A DNA stretch of 64,000 nt from Actinophytocola sp044466355 (lineage in GTDB: Bacteria > Actinomycetota > Actinomycetes > Mycobacteriales > Pseudonocardiaceae): assembly GCF_044466355.1 (NCBI RefSeq), contig NZ_JBITMQ010000009.1, positions 62,001 to 126,000 on the forward strand. Reading direction: 5' to 3'. Shown in pieces: positions 17,875-25,807 of the stretch. The notes beneath the pieces were generated by a model. The model was not told the DNA's origin, ran no database searches, and worked only from the letters and a program-made list of their open reading frames with translations. Position 1 is the first letter of the stretch. Each line of letters opens with the position of its first letter. The translations under genes and the position numbers were made by a program.

Positions 17875-18975
17875 TCAACGGCCGGTCTTGGGCGAGAAGA
17901 GTCGGGCGACGACCCTGGCGATCAGGTTCAGCAGCATGACGATCAGGATGAGCGTCAACGCCGCGGCCCACGCACGGTCGTAGTTGATCGTGATGATGCT
18001 GTCCGGTCCTGGCGGCGCGAGGCCCTGGCTGTACTGCCGGTAGACGTACACCGGCAGTGTCATCATCCGCCCGTCGAACAGGTCGAAGTTGGCCGAGTCG
18101 ACCACACCGGCGACGATCAGCAGCGGCGCGGTCTCGCCGATGACGCGGGCGATGGCCAGCATGACACCGGTGACCAGCCCGGCCGCGGCCGTCCGCAGCA
18201 CCACCTTCACCACGGTGAGCCACTTCGGCACGCCCAGCGCGTAGGCCGCCTCACGCAGCTCGTTCGGCACCAGCTTGAGCATCTCCTCCGACGCCCGCAC
18301 CACCACCGGGATCATCAGCACCGCCAGCGCCACCGACCCGACCACGCCCATCCGCACGCCCGGCCCGAAGAACAGCGCGAACAGGGCGTAGGCGAACAGA
18401 CCGGCCACGATGGACGGGATACCCGTCATCACGTCCACGAAAAACGTGATGCCGCGGCCGAGCTTGCTCTTCGGCCCGTACTCCACCAGGTAGATCGCGG
18501 TGAGCAGGCCGATCGGCACCGAGATGACCGTGGCGAACGCCGTGATCTCCAGCGTGCCCATGATCGCGTGGTAGGCACCGCCCGCGTCCATGCCACCGAA
18601 CACGCCGCGCATCGTGGTGCCGAGGAAGTAGCCGTCGAACCGTTCGAGCCCGTTCTTCAGCACGATCCACAGGAGGCTGACCAGCGGGATCACGGCGAGG
18701 GCGAACGCGCTGTACATCAGCGTCGTGGCGAGCCGGTCGCGCGCCGACCGGCCGCCCTCGACGACCGCGGCGAGCACGAGGATCGACACCGCGTACAGGA
18801 GGACGCCGAGGAACACCGTCAGCGGGATGCTGAACGAGCCGAGCACGGCGAGCAGAGCGCCGACCACGACGACGGACAGCACCAGCAGGCCGATCGGGGT
18901 GAACCTCGGCAGCTTGCCCGCCGTCAGCTTCATGCCCCGGAGGTCCTCCGAGAGCGGAGCCTGGACAGTGGCCAT
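17875..18975 (-). CDS. pstA: phosphate ABC transporter permease PstA
   Basis: A 366-residue integral membrane permease with about six to eight TM helices and the ABC-permease EAA loop (ALGVPKWLTVVKVVLR). It has extra N-terminal hydrophobic segments relative to short PstA proteins. The ATG at 18975 overlaps the pstC stop (TGATG), so the two permeases are coupled in translation. The C-terminus is basic (ARLFSPKTGR), as usual for the cytosolic end. Confidence 0.95.
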   Translation of the reverse strand: MATVQAPLSEDLRGMKLTAGKLPRFTPIGLLVLSVVVVGALLAVLGSFSIPLTVFLGVLLYAVSILVLAAVVEGGRSARDRLATTLMYSAFALAVIPLVSLLWIVLKNGLERFDGYFLGTTMRGVFGGMDAGGAYHAIMGTLEITAFATVISVPIGLLTAIYLVEYGPKSKLGRGITFFVDVMTGIPSIVAGLFAYALFALFFGPGVRMGVVGSVALAVLMIPVVVRASEEMLKLVPNELREAAYALGVPKWLTVVKVVLRTAAAGLVTGVMLAIARVIGETAPLLIVAGVVDSANFDLFDGRMMTLPVYVYRQYSQGLAPPGPDSIITINYDRAWAAALTLILIVMLLNLIARVVARLFSPKTGR

Positions 18976-19958
18976 CAGTTCGCCCCCGAGAACTCGGCGC
19001 GCCGGGAGACGATCCACCGCGCGATCATGTTGACGAGAAGGGTGATGGCGAACAGCACCAGACCGGTGAAGATCAGCACGCTGACACCCAGCCCGCTGGA
19101 CTCGGGGAACTTCAGCGCGATGTTCGCCGCGATGTTCTGCTGCAGACCCGCCTGGAGGATGTGGAACGAGTACTCGAACCCGGGCGAGAGGACCATGGCG
19201 ACCGCCATGGTCTCACCGAGCGCACGACCGAGGCCGAGCATCGCGGCGCTGATGATGCCGGAGCGGCCGAACGGCAGCACCGCCATGCGGACCATCTCCC
19301 AGCGCGTGGCGCCGAGCGCGAGTGCGGCCTCCTGGTGCAGCGTGGGCGTCTGCAGGAACACCTCGCGGGACACCGCGGTGATGATCGGCAGGATCATGAC
19401 GGCCAGCACGATGCCCGCGGTGAGGATCGTGCGCGGCGGGCTGGCGGCCGGGCCGGCGAAGATCGGGATGAAGCCGAGGTTGTCGGCCAGCCACTCGAAG
19501 ATCGGGAACATCTGCGGCATCAGCCACAGCGCGCCCCACAGGCCGTAGACGACGCTCGGGATGGCGGCGAGCAGGTCGACGACGTAGCCGAAGATCTGCG
19601 CGAGCCTGCGCGGGGCGTAGTGCGAGATGAACAACGCGACGCCGATGGCGACCGGCGTCGCGATGACGAGGGCGATGATCGCGGCCAGCACCGTGCCGAA
19701 CACGAGCGGGCCGACGTAGGACAGGAGCGACTGGTCCCGCACGACGCCCGAGTCGCTCAGCTCGTCGGTCGACGCGCTGATCGCCGGCCATCCCTCGGTG
19801 ACCAGGAAGACGGCGACGGCGGCGAGGATGACGAGGATCAGCACGCCCGCGCTCTTGGCGGCGCCGCTGAAGATCAGGTCGCCCGGCCGTCGCGGTGGAC
19901 GTGGCTGTTTGGCCCGTGGCGGCGAGGCCTTGGCCTTCGGTTCGCCCGTTGTGGTCAC
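18975..19958 (-). CDS. pstC: phosphate ABC transporter permease PstC
   Basis: A 327-residue permease, partner of PstA in the PstCA channel. The Pro/Lys-rich cytosolic N-terminus of about 35 residues is followed by six TM helices and the EAA loop (EAALALGATRWEMVRMAVLP). Start GTG 19958 with ribosome site GGAGAA 7 nt upstream. It is separated from pstS by 113 nt that contain a strong hairpin. Confidence 0.96.
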   Translation of the reverse strand: MTTTGEPKAKASPPRAKQPRPPRRPGDLIFSGAAKSAGVLILVILAAVAVFLVTEGWPAISASTDELSDSGVVRDQSLLSYVGPLVFGTVLAAIIALVIATPVAIGVALFISHYAPRRLAQIFGYVVDLLAAIPSVVYGLWGALWLMPQMFPIFEWLADNLGFIPIFAGPAASPPRTILTAGIVLAVMILPIITAVSREVFLQTPTLHQEAALALGATRWEMVRMAVLPFGRSGIISAAMLGLGRALGETMAVAMVLSPGFEYSFHILQAGLQQNIAANIALKFPESSGLGVSVLIFTGLVLFAITLLVNMIARWIVSRRAEFSGAN

Positions 19959-19995
19959 TGTGGGTTCTCCGGTAGCGGGATGGGACCGGCGTGCG

Positions 19996-20032
19996 TCGGA
20001 CGGGTGACCACGTCAGGTGGCCACCCGTCCGA
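19996..20032 (-). terminator. intercistronic hairpin between pstS and pstC
   Basis: TCGGACGGGTG at 19996-20006 and CACCCGTCCGA at 20022-20032 form a perfect 11-bp stem, extended by an inner CCAC/GTGG pairing around a short loop. There is no U tract. It is likely a partial terminator or mRNA stabiliser that keeps pstS transcripts more abundant than pstCAB. Confidence 0.65.
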
Positions 20033-20071
20033 ACACGTGGGACGTGTCAACTGTTCCGTTCCAGGCTGACG

Positions 20072-21187
20072 TCAGACCTTCATGGCCTCGAGCGCGGCCT
20101 CGACGTCCGCACGCAGCGCGTCGGAGATCGGAGCCGAACCAGCGGCCTTGGACGAGGCCTCCTGGCCCTCCTTGCTCGCGACGTAGCTGACGAACGCCTT
20201 CACCAGCTCGCCCTTGCCCGACATGTTGGCCTTGGCGTTGGTGTAGTCACTGCACACGATGGTGTAGGAAACCAGAACGATCGGGTAGGTGCCCTCAGCG
20301 GTGGTGTCCCGCTGCAGCTCGATGGCCAGGTCGTTCGCGACGCCACCCTCGGCCTTCGGCGACTCGTCGACGACCTTGGCAGCGGCCTCGGCCGAGTACT
20401 CGACGAACTTGTCGCCGACCTTGACCTTCGCCACACCGAGGTTGCCGGCCTGGCTCGCGTCGGCGTAACCGATGGTGCCGTTGCCGCCCTGGACGGTCTG
20501 CACGACGCCGGAGGTGCCCTGCGCGGACTGGCTGCCGCTCACCGGCCAGTCACCGCTCGGCTCGTGCGGCCAGGCGTCGGCCGCCGTGGCGGCCAGGTAC
20601 TCGGTGAAGTTCTCGGTGGTGCCCGACTCGTCGGACCGGTTCACCGGGGTGATCGCCAGGTCCGGCAGGTTCGCGCTCGGGTTGTCCGCCTTGATGGCCG
20701 GGTCGTTCCACTTCTTGATCTTCTGGTTGAAGATCCCGGCGATCGTGGCGGGCGAGAGCTGCAGGCCCTCCACGTTGTCGAGCTTGTAGACGACCGCGAT
20801 CGGGCTGATGTACAGCGGCAGGTGGATCGCGTCGCTGCCGCACGACTCCTTGGCCGCCGCGCGCTCCTCCTCGTCCATCACCGCGTCGGAGCCCGCGAAC
20901 GCCACCGCGCCCTCGCCGAACTGCGTGCGACCGGCACCCGAGCCGGCCGGGTCGTAGCTGACGGTGACGCCCGGGTTGTCCGACCCGAAGCCGGCCCGCC
21001 ACGCGTTCATGGCGGACTCCTGGGAGCTCGCGCCCGCGGCGGACAGTTCACCGGACAGGTTGCTCTCCGAACCACCGTCGCCGCCGTTGTCCCCGGACGA
21101 CGTGACCGGGTCGGAGCCGCAGGCCGTGAGCGCCAGCGCGCTGGCAGTGACAAGGGCCGCGATGCGGCCATAGCGGATGCGCTTCAC
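20072..21187 (-). CDS. pstS: phosphate ABC transporter substrate-binding lipoprotein PstS
   Basis: A 371-residue lipoprotein with lipobox ALTACG (Cys about residue 22) and a Ser/Gly linker. The mature domain carries PstS phosphate-loop motifs (GAGASSQESAMNAW region, FAGSDAVMDEEE, NRSDESGTTENFTEYL). It captures phosphate outside the membrane for PstCAB. GTG 21187 is chosen because AGAGGA lies 5 nt upstream; the longer in-frame extension to 21232 lacks a ribosome site. Expression is expected under phosphate starvation through the PHO box at 21300-21317. Confidence 0.96.
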   Translation of the reverse strand: MKRIRYGRIAALVTASALALTACGSDPVTSSGDNGGDGGSESNLSGELSAAGASSQESAMNAWRAGFGSDNPGVTVSYDPAGSGAGRTQFGEGAVAFAGSDAVMDEEERAAAKESCGSDAIHLPLYISPIAVVYKLDNVEGLQLSPATIAGIFNQKIKKWNDPAIKADNPSANLPDLAITPVNRSDESGTTENFTEYLAATAADAWPHEPSGDWPVSGSQSAQGTSGVVQTVQGGNGTIGYADASQAGNLGVAKVKVGDKFVEYSAEAAAKVVDESPKAEGGVANDLAIELQRDTTAEGTYPIVLVSYTIVCSDYTNAKANMSGKGELVKAFVSYVASKEGQEASSKAAGSAPISDALRADVEAALEAMKV

Positions 21188-21299
21188 TGGGTCCTCTCGA
21201 GGTGTGTCGATGTAACGAGTAAGTGCGCCCACTCGAAAGTCCCGACGGCACGCACGGCGCGGACGCTATGGAAGCGGAATGGACAGGTCCGGGTATTGA

Positions 21300-21317
21300 G
21301 GTAAACAGGAGGTGAAC
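21300..21317 (-). promoter_or_regulatory. PHO box (PhoP operator) upstream of pstS
   Basis: On the minus strand GTTCACC (21317-21311) and GTTTACC (21306-21300) are direct repeats with an 11-nt period, the known arrangement of actinobacterial PhoP-binding direct-repeat units. They lie about 110 nt upstream of the pstS start, in the gap after mshD. Confidence 0.8.
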
Positions 21318-21365
21318 AACCCCGAATTGTGACTTTTGTTGCTTGCGCTAACGGTGATTAACCTA

Positions 21366-22223
21366 TTACCGCTGGTAGGCGACGTTCGTATAGGCCAACG
21401 TGAAGCCGAGTCGCCGGTACACGGCGAGCGCGGGCGCATTGTCGGACTCGACGTACAAGATGATCTCCGGCACGCCCAGGCCCCGCAGGTGGTGCAGCCC
21501 CGCCAGGGTCAACGCGCGGCCGAGCCCACCGCCCTGCGCGTCGGGGTGAATACCGACGACGTACACCTCACCCGTCCCGTCGGGATGCACCTTGGTCCAG
21601 TGAAAGCCGACCACCTTGTCGTTTTCGTCGACGGCGAGAAAAAACCCGGCGGCGTCGAACCAGGCCTCCTTCTCGGCGGCCACCACGTCGTCGACGGAGA
21701 GCATGCCCTGCTCGGGATGCCAGTCGAAGGCGCGCCTGTTGACGTCGACCATGGCCTGCTCGTCCTGCCCTGGGACGAAGGTGCGCAGGGTGAACCCGTT
21801 CCTGGGCGGTGTCTGCGCCGGCAGTTCGACGGAGTTGTCGAGGCGCATCTGGTACAGCTCGCGGACCCGTTCGAGGTTCCGCGCGGCGGCGATCCGCGCG
21901 GCGCCGGGGTGGTCGCGGTGGGACCAGAGACGCAGGGGGCGGTCGACGGTGAGCACCTCGTCGACCAGCGCGGTGCCGATGCCCCGGCGGCGGTGGTCGG
22001 GGTGGACGAACAGTTCGACGATCTGGTTGCCGAAGGAGTCGCCTCTGACGTCGACGTGCGCGTAGCCGACGGTGATCCCGCCGTCGCGGGCGACGAGGTG
22101 ACGCCCGGTGCGGAAGTCCGGTGGCATGGTGCCGTCGGCGGGGATCTCGGGGACCCCGTCTGCGGCCCGGACCGCTGTGAGCAGGGGAAGCACGTCGACG
22201 TCGTCCAGCCAGGTCAGCTCCAC
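21366..22223 (-). CDS. mshD: mycothiol synthase MshD
   Basis: A 285-residue protein of two tandem GNAT acetyltransferase domains. The acetyl-CoA loops are HPDHRRRGIGTAL in the first and HPDAQGGGLGRAL in the second. MshD adds the acetyl group from acetyl-CoA to Cys-GlcN-Ins in the last step of mycothiol synthesis. Length and both loops fit the family. Start GTG 22223. It sits directly downstream of glnR on the same strand, an arrangement I recall from mycobacteria (Rv0818-Rv0819). Confidence 0.93.
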   Translation of the reverse strand: MELTWLDDVDVLPLLTAVRAADGVPEIPADGTMPPDFRTGRHLVARDGGITVGYAHVDVRGDSFGNQIVELFVHPDHRRRGIGTALVDEVLTVDRPLRLWSHRDHPGAARIAAARNLERVRELYQMRLDNSVELPAQTPPRNGFTLRTFVPGQDEQAMVDVNRRAFDWHPEQGMLSVDDVVAAEKEAWFDAAGFFLAVDENDKVVGFHWTKVHPDGTGEVYVVGIHPDAQGGGLGRALTLAGLHHLRGLGVPEIILYVESDNAPALAVYRRLGFTLAYTNVAYQR

Positions 22224-22231
22224 GACCCCAT

Positions 22232-22289
22232 CATGCCCCGAAAGCGTCTTTCAGGACGTCGAGTGTCCCGAAGCGTCTTTCAGGGCATG
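22232..22289. repeat. dispersed extragenic palindrome, copy A
   Basis: Arms CATGCCCCGAAAG (22232-22244) and CTTTCAGGGCATG (22277-22289) pair with one mismatch. The interior carries a second, inner copy of the GAAGCGTCTTTCAGG motif and GAGTGTCCC. It overlaps the glnR stop. Related to copy B at 34996-35053 in the opposite orientation. Confidence 0.65.
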
Positions 22290-22996
22290 GGGACGTCCGC
22301 CGGTTTCTCGGCGGGCAGGGGGGCCTTCGGAGGCTGGACGAACTTGTAGCCGACGTTGCGCACGGTGCCGATCATCTGCTCGTGCTCAGTGCCGAGCTTG
22401 GCGCGCAGGCGCCGGACGTGCACGTCCACGGTCCGGGTGCCGCCGAAGAAGTCGTAGCCCCACACCTCCTGCAGCAGCTGCGCGCGGGTGAACACCCGGC
22501 CGGCGTGCTGCGCGAGGTACTTGAGCAGCTCGAACTCCTTGTAGGTGAGGTCGAGCGGGCGGCCGCGCAGGCGCGCCATGTACGTGGCCTCGTCGATGAC
22601 CAGTTCGCCCAGCCGCAGGGCGCCGTCGGCGCCCGGGGCGCCCGCGGGGCCGCGGGCGGTGAGCAGGCGCAGCCTGGCGTCCACCTCGGCGGGGCCCGCG
22701 GTGGGCAGCAGGATGTCGTCCACGCGCCAGTCGGAGTTGACGGCGACGAGACCGCCCTCGTTGACGATGGCGATGACGGGGGCGCTGTCGCCACCGGAGG
22801 TGAGCAGCCTGCAGAGGCTCTTCGCGGCGGCGAGGTCGGTGCGCGCGTCGACCAGGACGACGTCCCGGGAACCGGCCTCGAGGAGGGCGGTCACCTCGGG
22901 TTCCTGGGTGCGCACGTGGTGGGGCAGCAACATCAGTGACGGCACGACCGAGCCCGGCGTTGGGTCCGCGGTGAGCAGCAGCAGGTCGAGGCTCAT
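22280..22996 (-). CDS. glnR: GlnR, OmpR-like nitrogen regulator
   Basis: A 238-residue atypical response regulator with winged-helix DNA-binding domain. The receiver lacks the canonical acidic pocket (begins LDLLLLTADP) but keeps VVLVDARTDL; the DNA-binding part (RGRPLDLTYKEFELLKYLAQ, then HVRRLRAKLG and GTVRNVGYKFV) is nearly the same as mycobacterial GlnR as I remember it. GlnR activates nitrogen-assimilation genes and has no partner kinase. Start ATG 22996; in-frame extensions upstream are shadows. Confidence 0.9.
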   Translation of the reverse strand: MSLDLLLLTADPTPGSVVPSLMLLPHHVRTQEPEVTALLEAGSRDVVLVDARTDLAAAKSLCRLLTSGGDSAPVIAIVNEGGLVAVNSDWRVDDILLPTAGPAEVDARLRLLTARGPAGAPGADGALRLGELVIDEATYMARLRGRPLDLTYKEFELLKYLAQHAGRVFTRAQLLQEVWGYDFFGGTRTVDVHVRRLRAKLGTEHEQMIGTVRNVGYKFVQPPKAPLPAEKPADVPMP

Positions 22997-23048
22997 GGTG
23001 GCCCGCCTCTCTGGATACGCTCCGTGGCTTTCCGGGAGAATAGCCGCT

Positions 23049-23828
23049 GTGGCGAGCAAATGTCCTGGTCGTGACACCTCCGTCACACGTCTGCACCAAC
23101 GTTCGAGCGACGGTGTGAGGCTGGCGGGACTGATGTTGCGACCGAAACATGGACGTAACGTGACCGCGGTCGTCGTCGGCCACGGGTTCACCAACCACGT
23201 CCGCAAGCCGTTCGTCTTCCGCATCCTCGAGCGGCTCGCGCGGCGACACACGGTGATCGCCTTCGACTTCCGCGGGCACGGCCGTTCGGGTGGCCGGTGC
23301 ACCGCCGGGCCCGCCGAGGTCGCCGACCTCGACGCCGCCGTCCGCACGGCACGGCAGCACGCCGACCACGTCGCCACCCTGGGCTTCTCCATGGGCGGCA
23401 CGGTCGCGCTGATGCACGCCGCCACCGGTGCGCACCGGCCGGACGCCGTCGCGACCGTCAGCGCGGCGAGCCGCTGGTGGACCAGGGAGACCGAGGCCAT
23501 GCGCCGCCTGTTCTGGCTGGCGGAGCTGCCGCACGGGCGCGCCGCGATGCGTGCGCTGCGGGTGCGGATGGCGCCGCCGACCACGGTCATCCCGCCGTCG
23601 CCGGTCGAGGTGGTCGGCCGGATCGCCCCCACCCCGGTGCTGCTCGTGCACGGGACCGAGGATCATTACGTACCGGTGGACCACGCGCTGGCGCTGCACC
23701 GCGCGAGCGGCGCCGAGCTGTGGGCGCTGGACGGCCTGCGGCACGCCGAGACGGCGATGACCCCGGAACTGGTCGACCGGATCGGCGGCTGGCTTCACAA
23801 GGATGCAAGAGAGCGATTGGCAGTATGA
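23049..23828 (+). CDS. alpha/beta hydrolase
   Basis: A 259-residue alpha/beta-hydrolase with oxyanion region VVGHGFTNH, nucleophile elbow LGFSMGGTVAL (Ser in GFSMGG), acid VHGTEDHYVP and catalytic His in LRHAET. Substrate unknown; could be an esterase or lipase-like enzyme. Divergent from glnR. GTG 23049 gives the usual family length, but GTG about 23115 or ATG about 23133 are possible. The stop overlaps the next start (ATGA at 23825). Confidence 0.82.
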   Translation: MASKCPGRDTSVTRLHQRSSDGVRLAGLMLRPKHGRNVTAVVVGHGFTNHVRKPFVFRILERLARRHTVIAFDFRGHGRSGGRCTAGPAEVADLDAAVRTARQHADHVATLGFSMGGTVALMHAATGAHRPDAVATVSAASRWWTRETEAMRRLFWLAELPHGRAAMRALRVRMAPPTTVIPPSPVEVVGRIAPTPVLLVHGTEDHYVPVDHALALHRASGAELWALDGLRHAETAMTPELVDRIGGWLHKDARERLAV

Positions 23829-24712
23829 CGACGATGACTGAGACACCGTCCCGGCCCGCGCCGCGCAAGCGCAGGAAGGCGGTCCGTAGACTCGTCATCA
23901 CCTTCGTCGTGCTGCTCGGGCTGCTGGTGGTCGCGGACTTCGCCGCCGCGGCGGTGTTCGAGTACCAGGTGTCCAAGCGGGCCCGCGAACAGTTCAGCCT
24001 CTCCGACGACCCGTCGGTCAAGGTCGGCGGCTTCTCGTTCCTCGCGCAGGCGGTGTCCGGCGAGTACGGCCACGTCATGATCGACGCCAAGGGCGTGCCG
24101 GTCGAGGACACCCTGCGCGACCTCGAGGTCCACATCGAGCTGCGGGACGTGCAGGCACCGCTCGGCGACCTGGTGTCCGGGTCGCTGCAGGAGGTCAAGG
24201 TCCGCGAGGTCGAGGGCCAGGTCAAGGTCAAGGCCTCGGACGTGAACCGCGCCGTCGCCCAGAACGAGAGCGCCGCGATCCGTTCCATCACGAACCTCAC
24301 GATCGACCCGGTCAGCGAGCAGGACGTCGCCACCAACCCCGACGACCGCACCGCCGCCGAGCAGGAGGCCGCCGAGCGCGCGGCCGAGCAGGAGATCGAG
24401 GACACGACCGCGGGCGCCCGGATCTGCGCGACCGTCGACGTCGGCGGCGAGGAGACCGAGCTGTGCGCGTTCGGCATCATCTCGCTGGTCGACGCGAAGA
24501 TGACGTTCACGCCGGGCCGTCTCGAACTGCGGAACTCGGTCCTCGGTTCGGGTGAGCTGCCGCCGGTCCTCGACACGGCCGCCAAGCAGGCGCTGACGTT
24601 CACCCTCGACCCCGGTGAGCTGCCGTTCACCGTCACACCCACGGCGGTCACCGTGGACTCCGGCGTACTGTCGGTGAAGGGCACCGCGAGCGACGTGGTG
24701 CTCGGCGGTTAG
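23825..24712 (+). CDS. DUF2993 membrane-anchored LmeA-like protein
   Basis: A 295-residue protein with a basic N-terminus (RKRRKAVRR), one TM helix (about residues 18-40) and a large extracytoplasmic DUF2993 domain that starts KVGGFSFLAQAVSGEYGHV. An acidic Ala/Glu helix (about 175-195) and two cysteines follow. DUF2993 proteins include mycobacterial LmeA, linked to mannan elongation in the periplasm; that function is not shown here. Coupled by ATGA to the upstream hydrolase and 12 nt before the thioredoxin gene. Confidence 0.85.
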   Translation: MTTMTETPSRPAPRKRRKAVRRLVITFVVLLGLLVVADFAAAAVFEYQVSKRAREQFSLSDDPSVKVGGFSFLAQAVSGEYGHVMIDAKGVPVEDTLRDLEVHIELRDVQAPLGDLVSGSLQEVKVREVEGQVKVKASDVNRAVAQNESAAIRSITNLTIDPVSEQDVATNPDDRTAAEQEAAERAAEQEIEDTTAGARICATVDVGGEETELCAFGIISLVDAKMTFTPGRLELRNSVLGSGELPPVLDTAAKQALTFTLDPGELPFTVTPTAVTVDSGVLSVKGTASDVVLGG

Positions 24713-24724
24713 TGGGGAGTGGAC

Positions 24725-25132
24725 ATGACCGGGGTGCTGGTGCTGGTCGCGACACTCGCACTGGCCACGGTCGCGGGGGTGGTCATGAAGGCCCGCAACG
24801 GTCGCGTCCGGGCGTCCTCTGTGTCGAACCTCCCCGCCGACGTGCGGGCGGTGCTGGCGTCGGACGGGGTCACGCTGGTGCAGCTGTCGACGACGTTCTG
24901 CGCGCCGTGCAGGCACACCAGGGTGCTGCTGTCGGATCTGGCGTCCCGGACGGACGGCCTGCACCACACCGAGCTGGACCTCACGGACCGTCCGGAACTG
25001 GCGAAGGAACTGTCCGTCCTGCGCACCCCGACGACGCTCGCCATCGACGGGTCGGGCAAGGAACTGCTCCGCGTCGGCGGCGTGCCCAAGCGGGACGCGC
25101 TACTCGAAGCTCTCCAGCCGCACCTGGCCTAG
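24725..25132 (+). CDS. membrane-anchored thioredoxin-like protein
   Basis: A 135-residue protein with an N-terminal TM anchor (residues about 2-20) and a thioredoxin fold with the redox pair FCAPC (Cys59 and Cys62) and the cis-Pro loop VLRTPTTLAIDG. Likely an extracytoplasmic thiol oxidoreductase. ATG 24725 is chosen because GGGGAG at 24714-24719 is 5 nt upstream. It matches the thioredoxin (thiX) that I recall next to the cysA2-sseC2 genes in mycobacteria. Confidence 0.88.
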   Translation: MTGVLVLVATLALATVAGVVMKARNGRVRASSVSNLPADVRAVLASDGVTLVQLSTTFCAPCRHTRVLLSDLASRTDGLHHTELDLTDRPELAKELSVLRTPTTLAIDGSGKELLRVGGVPKRDALLEALQPHLA

Positions 25133-25409
25133 AGCCAGACGAGCCGGGCCCGAACGCGACCGCCGCGCCGGAACCAGCGCAGGGCACTTTCCGGCGACCG
25201 CACGCCCAGGTGCGTCCCGGTCAAGGTCCCGACGACCTCCGCGCCGTCCTCGAACGCCATTCCCCACGCGGCGATCCGGCCGTCGACCCGGTCGCCGTAC
25301 TCCTCCACGAGCGCGAGCAGCCGAGGGCCTCGGCGGCGACCATCTCCGACATCAGTCGGGCGAACTCCTCCTCGCCGCACAGGGGTCCGCGAAGTTGATC
25401 TCGGATACG
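25129..25409 (-). pseudogene. frameshifted hypothetical gene
   Basis: The C-terminal 60 residues read LLALVEEYGDRVDG to RVRARLVWL in one frame. The preceding 30 residues (LRGPLCGEEEFARLMSEM, then VAAEALG) continue in another frame, with the break near 25322. Adding or removing one base there joins both into a single sensible protein. It overlaps the thioredoxin stop, converging on it. The family is not recognised and the true 5' end is unclear. It is either a decayed gene or a sequencing error. Confidence 0.5.
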
Positions 25410-25445
25410 GCGGAGAGCTATTCGAGGGCGTGAAGAGGTCCGGTC

Positions 25446-25616
25446 ATGGTGTGGCGCAAGAACAGCTTCTCCGGCGGCGGTAGCGCCAGCGGCGGCGACT
25501 GCGTCGAGGTGGCCATTCCACGGCCTGGGCGGCTCGCGATCCGGGACAGCAAGAACCCGGCCCACGAGTTGCGTGTGACCTGCGACTTCCTCTCCTGGGT
25601 CAAGCGTCCCACGTAG
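25446..25616 (+). CDS. DUF397 protein (short)
   Basis: A 56-residue protein with the DUF397 signature: WRKNSFSGGG, GGDCVEVA and RDSKNP. DUF397 proteins usually sit beside an XRE-family regulator (the Scr1/BldB-type pairs of actinomycetes), but no such partner is adjacent here. The C-terminal part after NPAHELRVTCDFLSW is shorter than usual. ATG 25446 has the purine-rich stretch GAAGAGG about 10 nt upstream. Confidence 0.8.
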   Translation: MVWRKNSFSGGGSASGGDCVEVAIPRPGRLAIRDSKNPAHELRVTCDFLSWVKRPT

Positions 25617-25649
25617 TGGACGCCACGCCCAGCACGAGGGATCCGGCGG

Positions 25650-25655
25650 TAATGT
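25650..25655 (+). promoter_or_regulatory. -10 element for leaderless leader peptide
   Basis: TAATGT ends 7 nt before GTG 25663, consistent with transcription starting at the first base of the leader ORF. Confidence 0.5.
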
Positions 25656-25662
25656 GCTAGGC

Positions 25663-25740
25663 GTGTTCACCTTGCTGACCAGGCGCCGCGCGGTCGATTA
25701 CTGCCGCGTCGACTCCAGCCTGTGTCTGGCATCTGACTGA
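25663..25740 (+). CDS. putative cysteine leader peptide (25 residues)
   Basis: A GTG-started ORF of 26 codons reading VFTLLTRRRAVDYCRV then DSSLCLASD. The core (LTRRRAVD-x-CRV-x-SxLC) is the pattern of short leader peptides found upstream of sulfur-assimilation operons in actinobacteria; related Cys-rich leaderless ORFs in mycobacteria act as cysteine-responsive attenuators. Two Cys codons lie near the end. A perfect 9-bp stem follows at once (25742-25774), then DUF4395, the sulfurtransferase and DUF1416. Stalling at the Cys codons would cover the left arm. Confidence 0.7.
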   Translation: MFTLLTRRRAVDYCRVDSSLCLASD

Positions 25741-25741
25741 C

Positions 25742-25774
25742 CCGGACGGCCCCCTCTCACTGGCCGCCGTCCGG
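25742..25774 (+). promoter_or_regulatory. candidate attenuator hairpin after the leader peptide
   Basis: CCGGACGGC (25742-25750) pairs perfectly with GCCGTCCGG (25766-25774) around a 15-nt loop. It starts 2 nt after the leader stop codon and ends 33 nt before DUF4395. A ribosome paused at the Cys codons near 25723 would block the left arm. Confidence 0.6.
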
Positions 25775-25807
25775 CTGGTTTCCAGCCGCGCAGTCAGGAG
25801 GTGTGCC

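Noticed and set aside
24719..24724. GTG 24719 as start of the thioredoxin gene
   Set aside because: It lies inside the ribosome site GGGGAG that serves ATG 24725.
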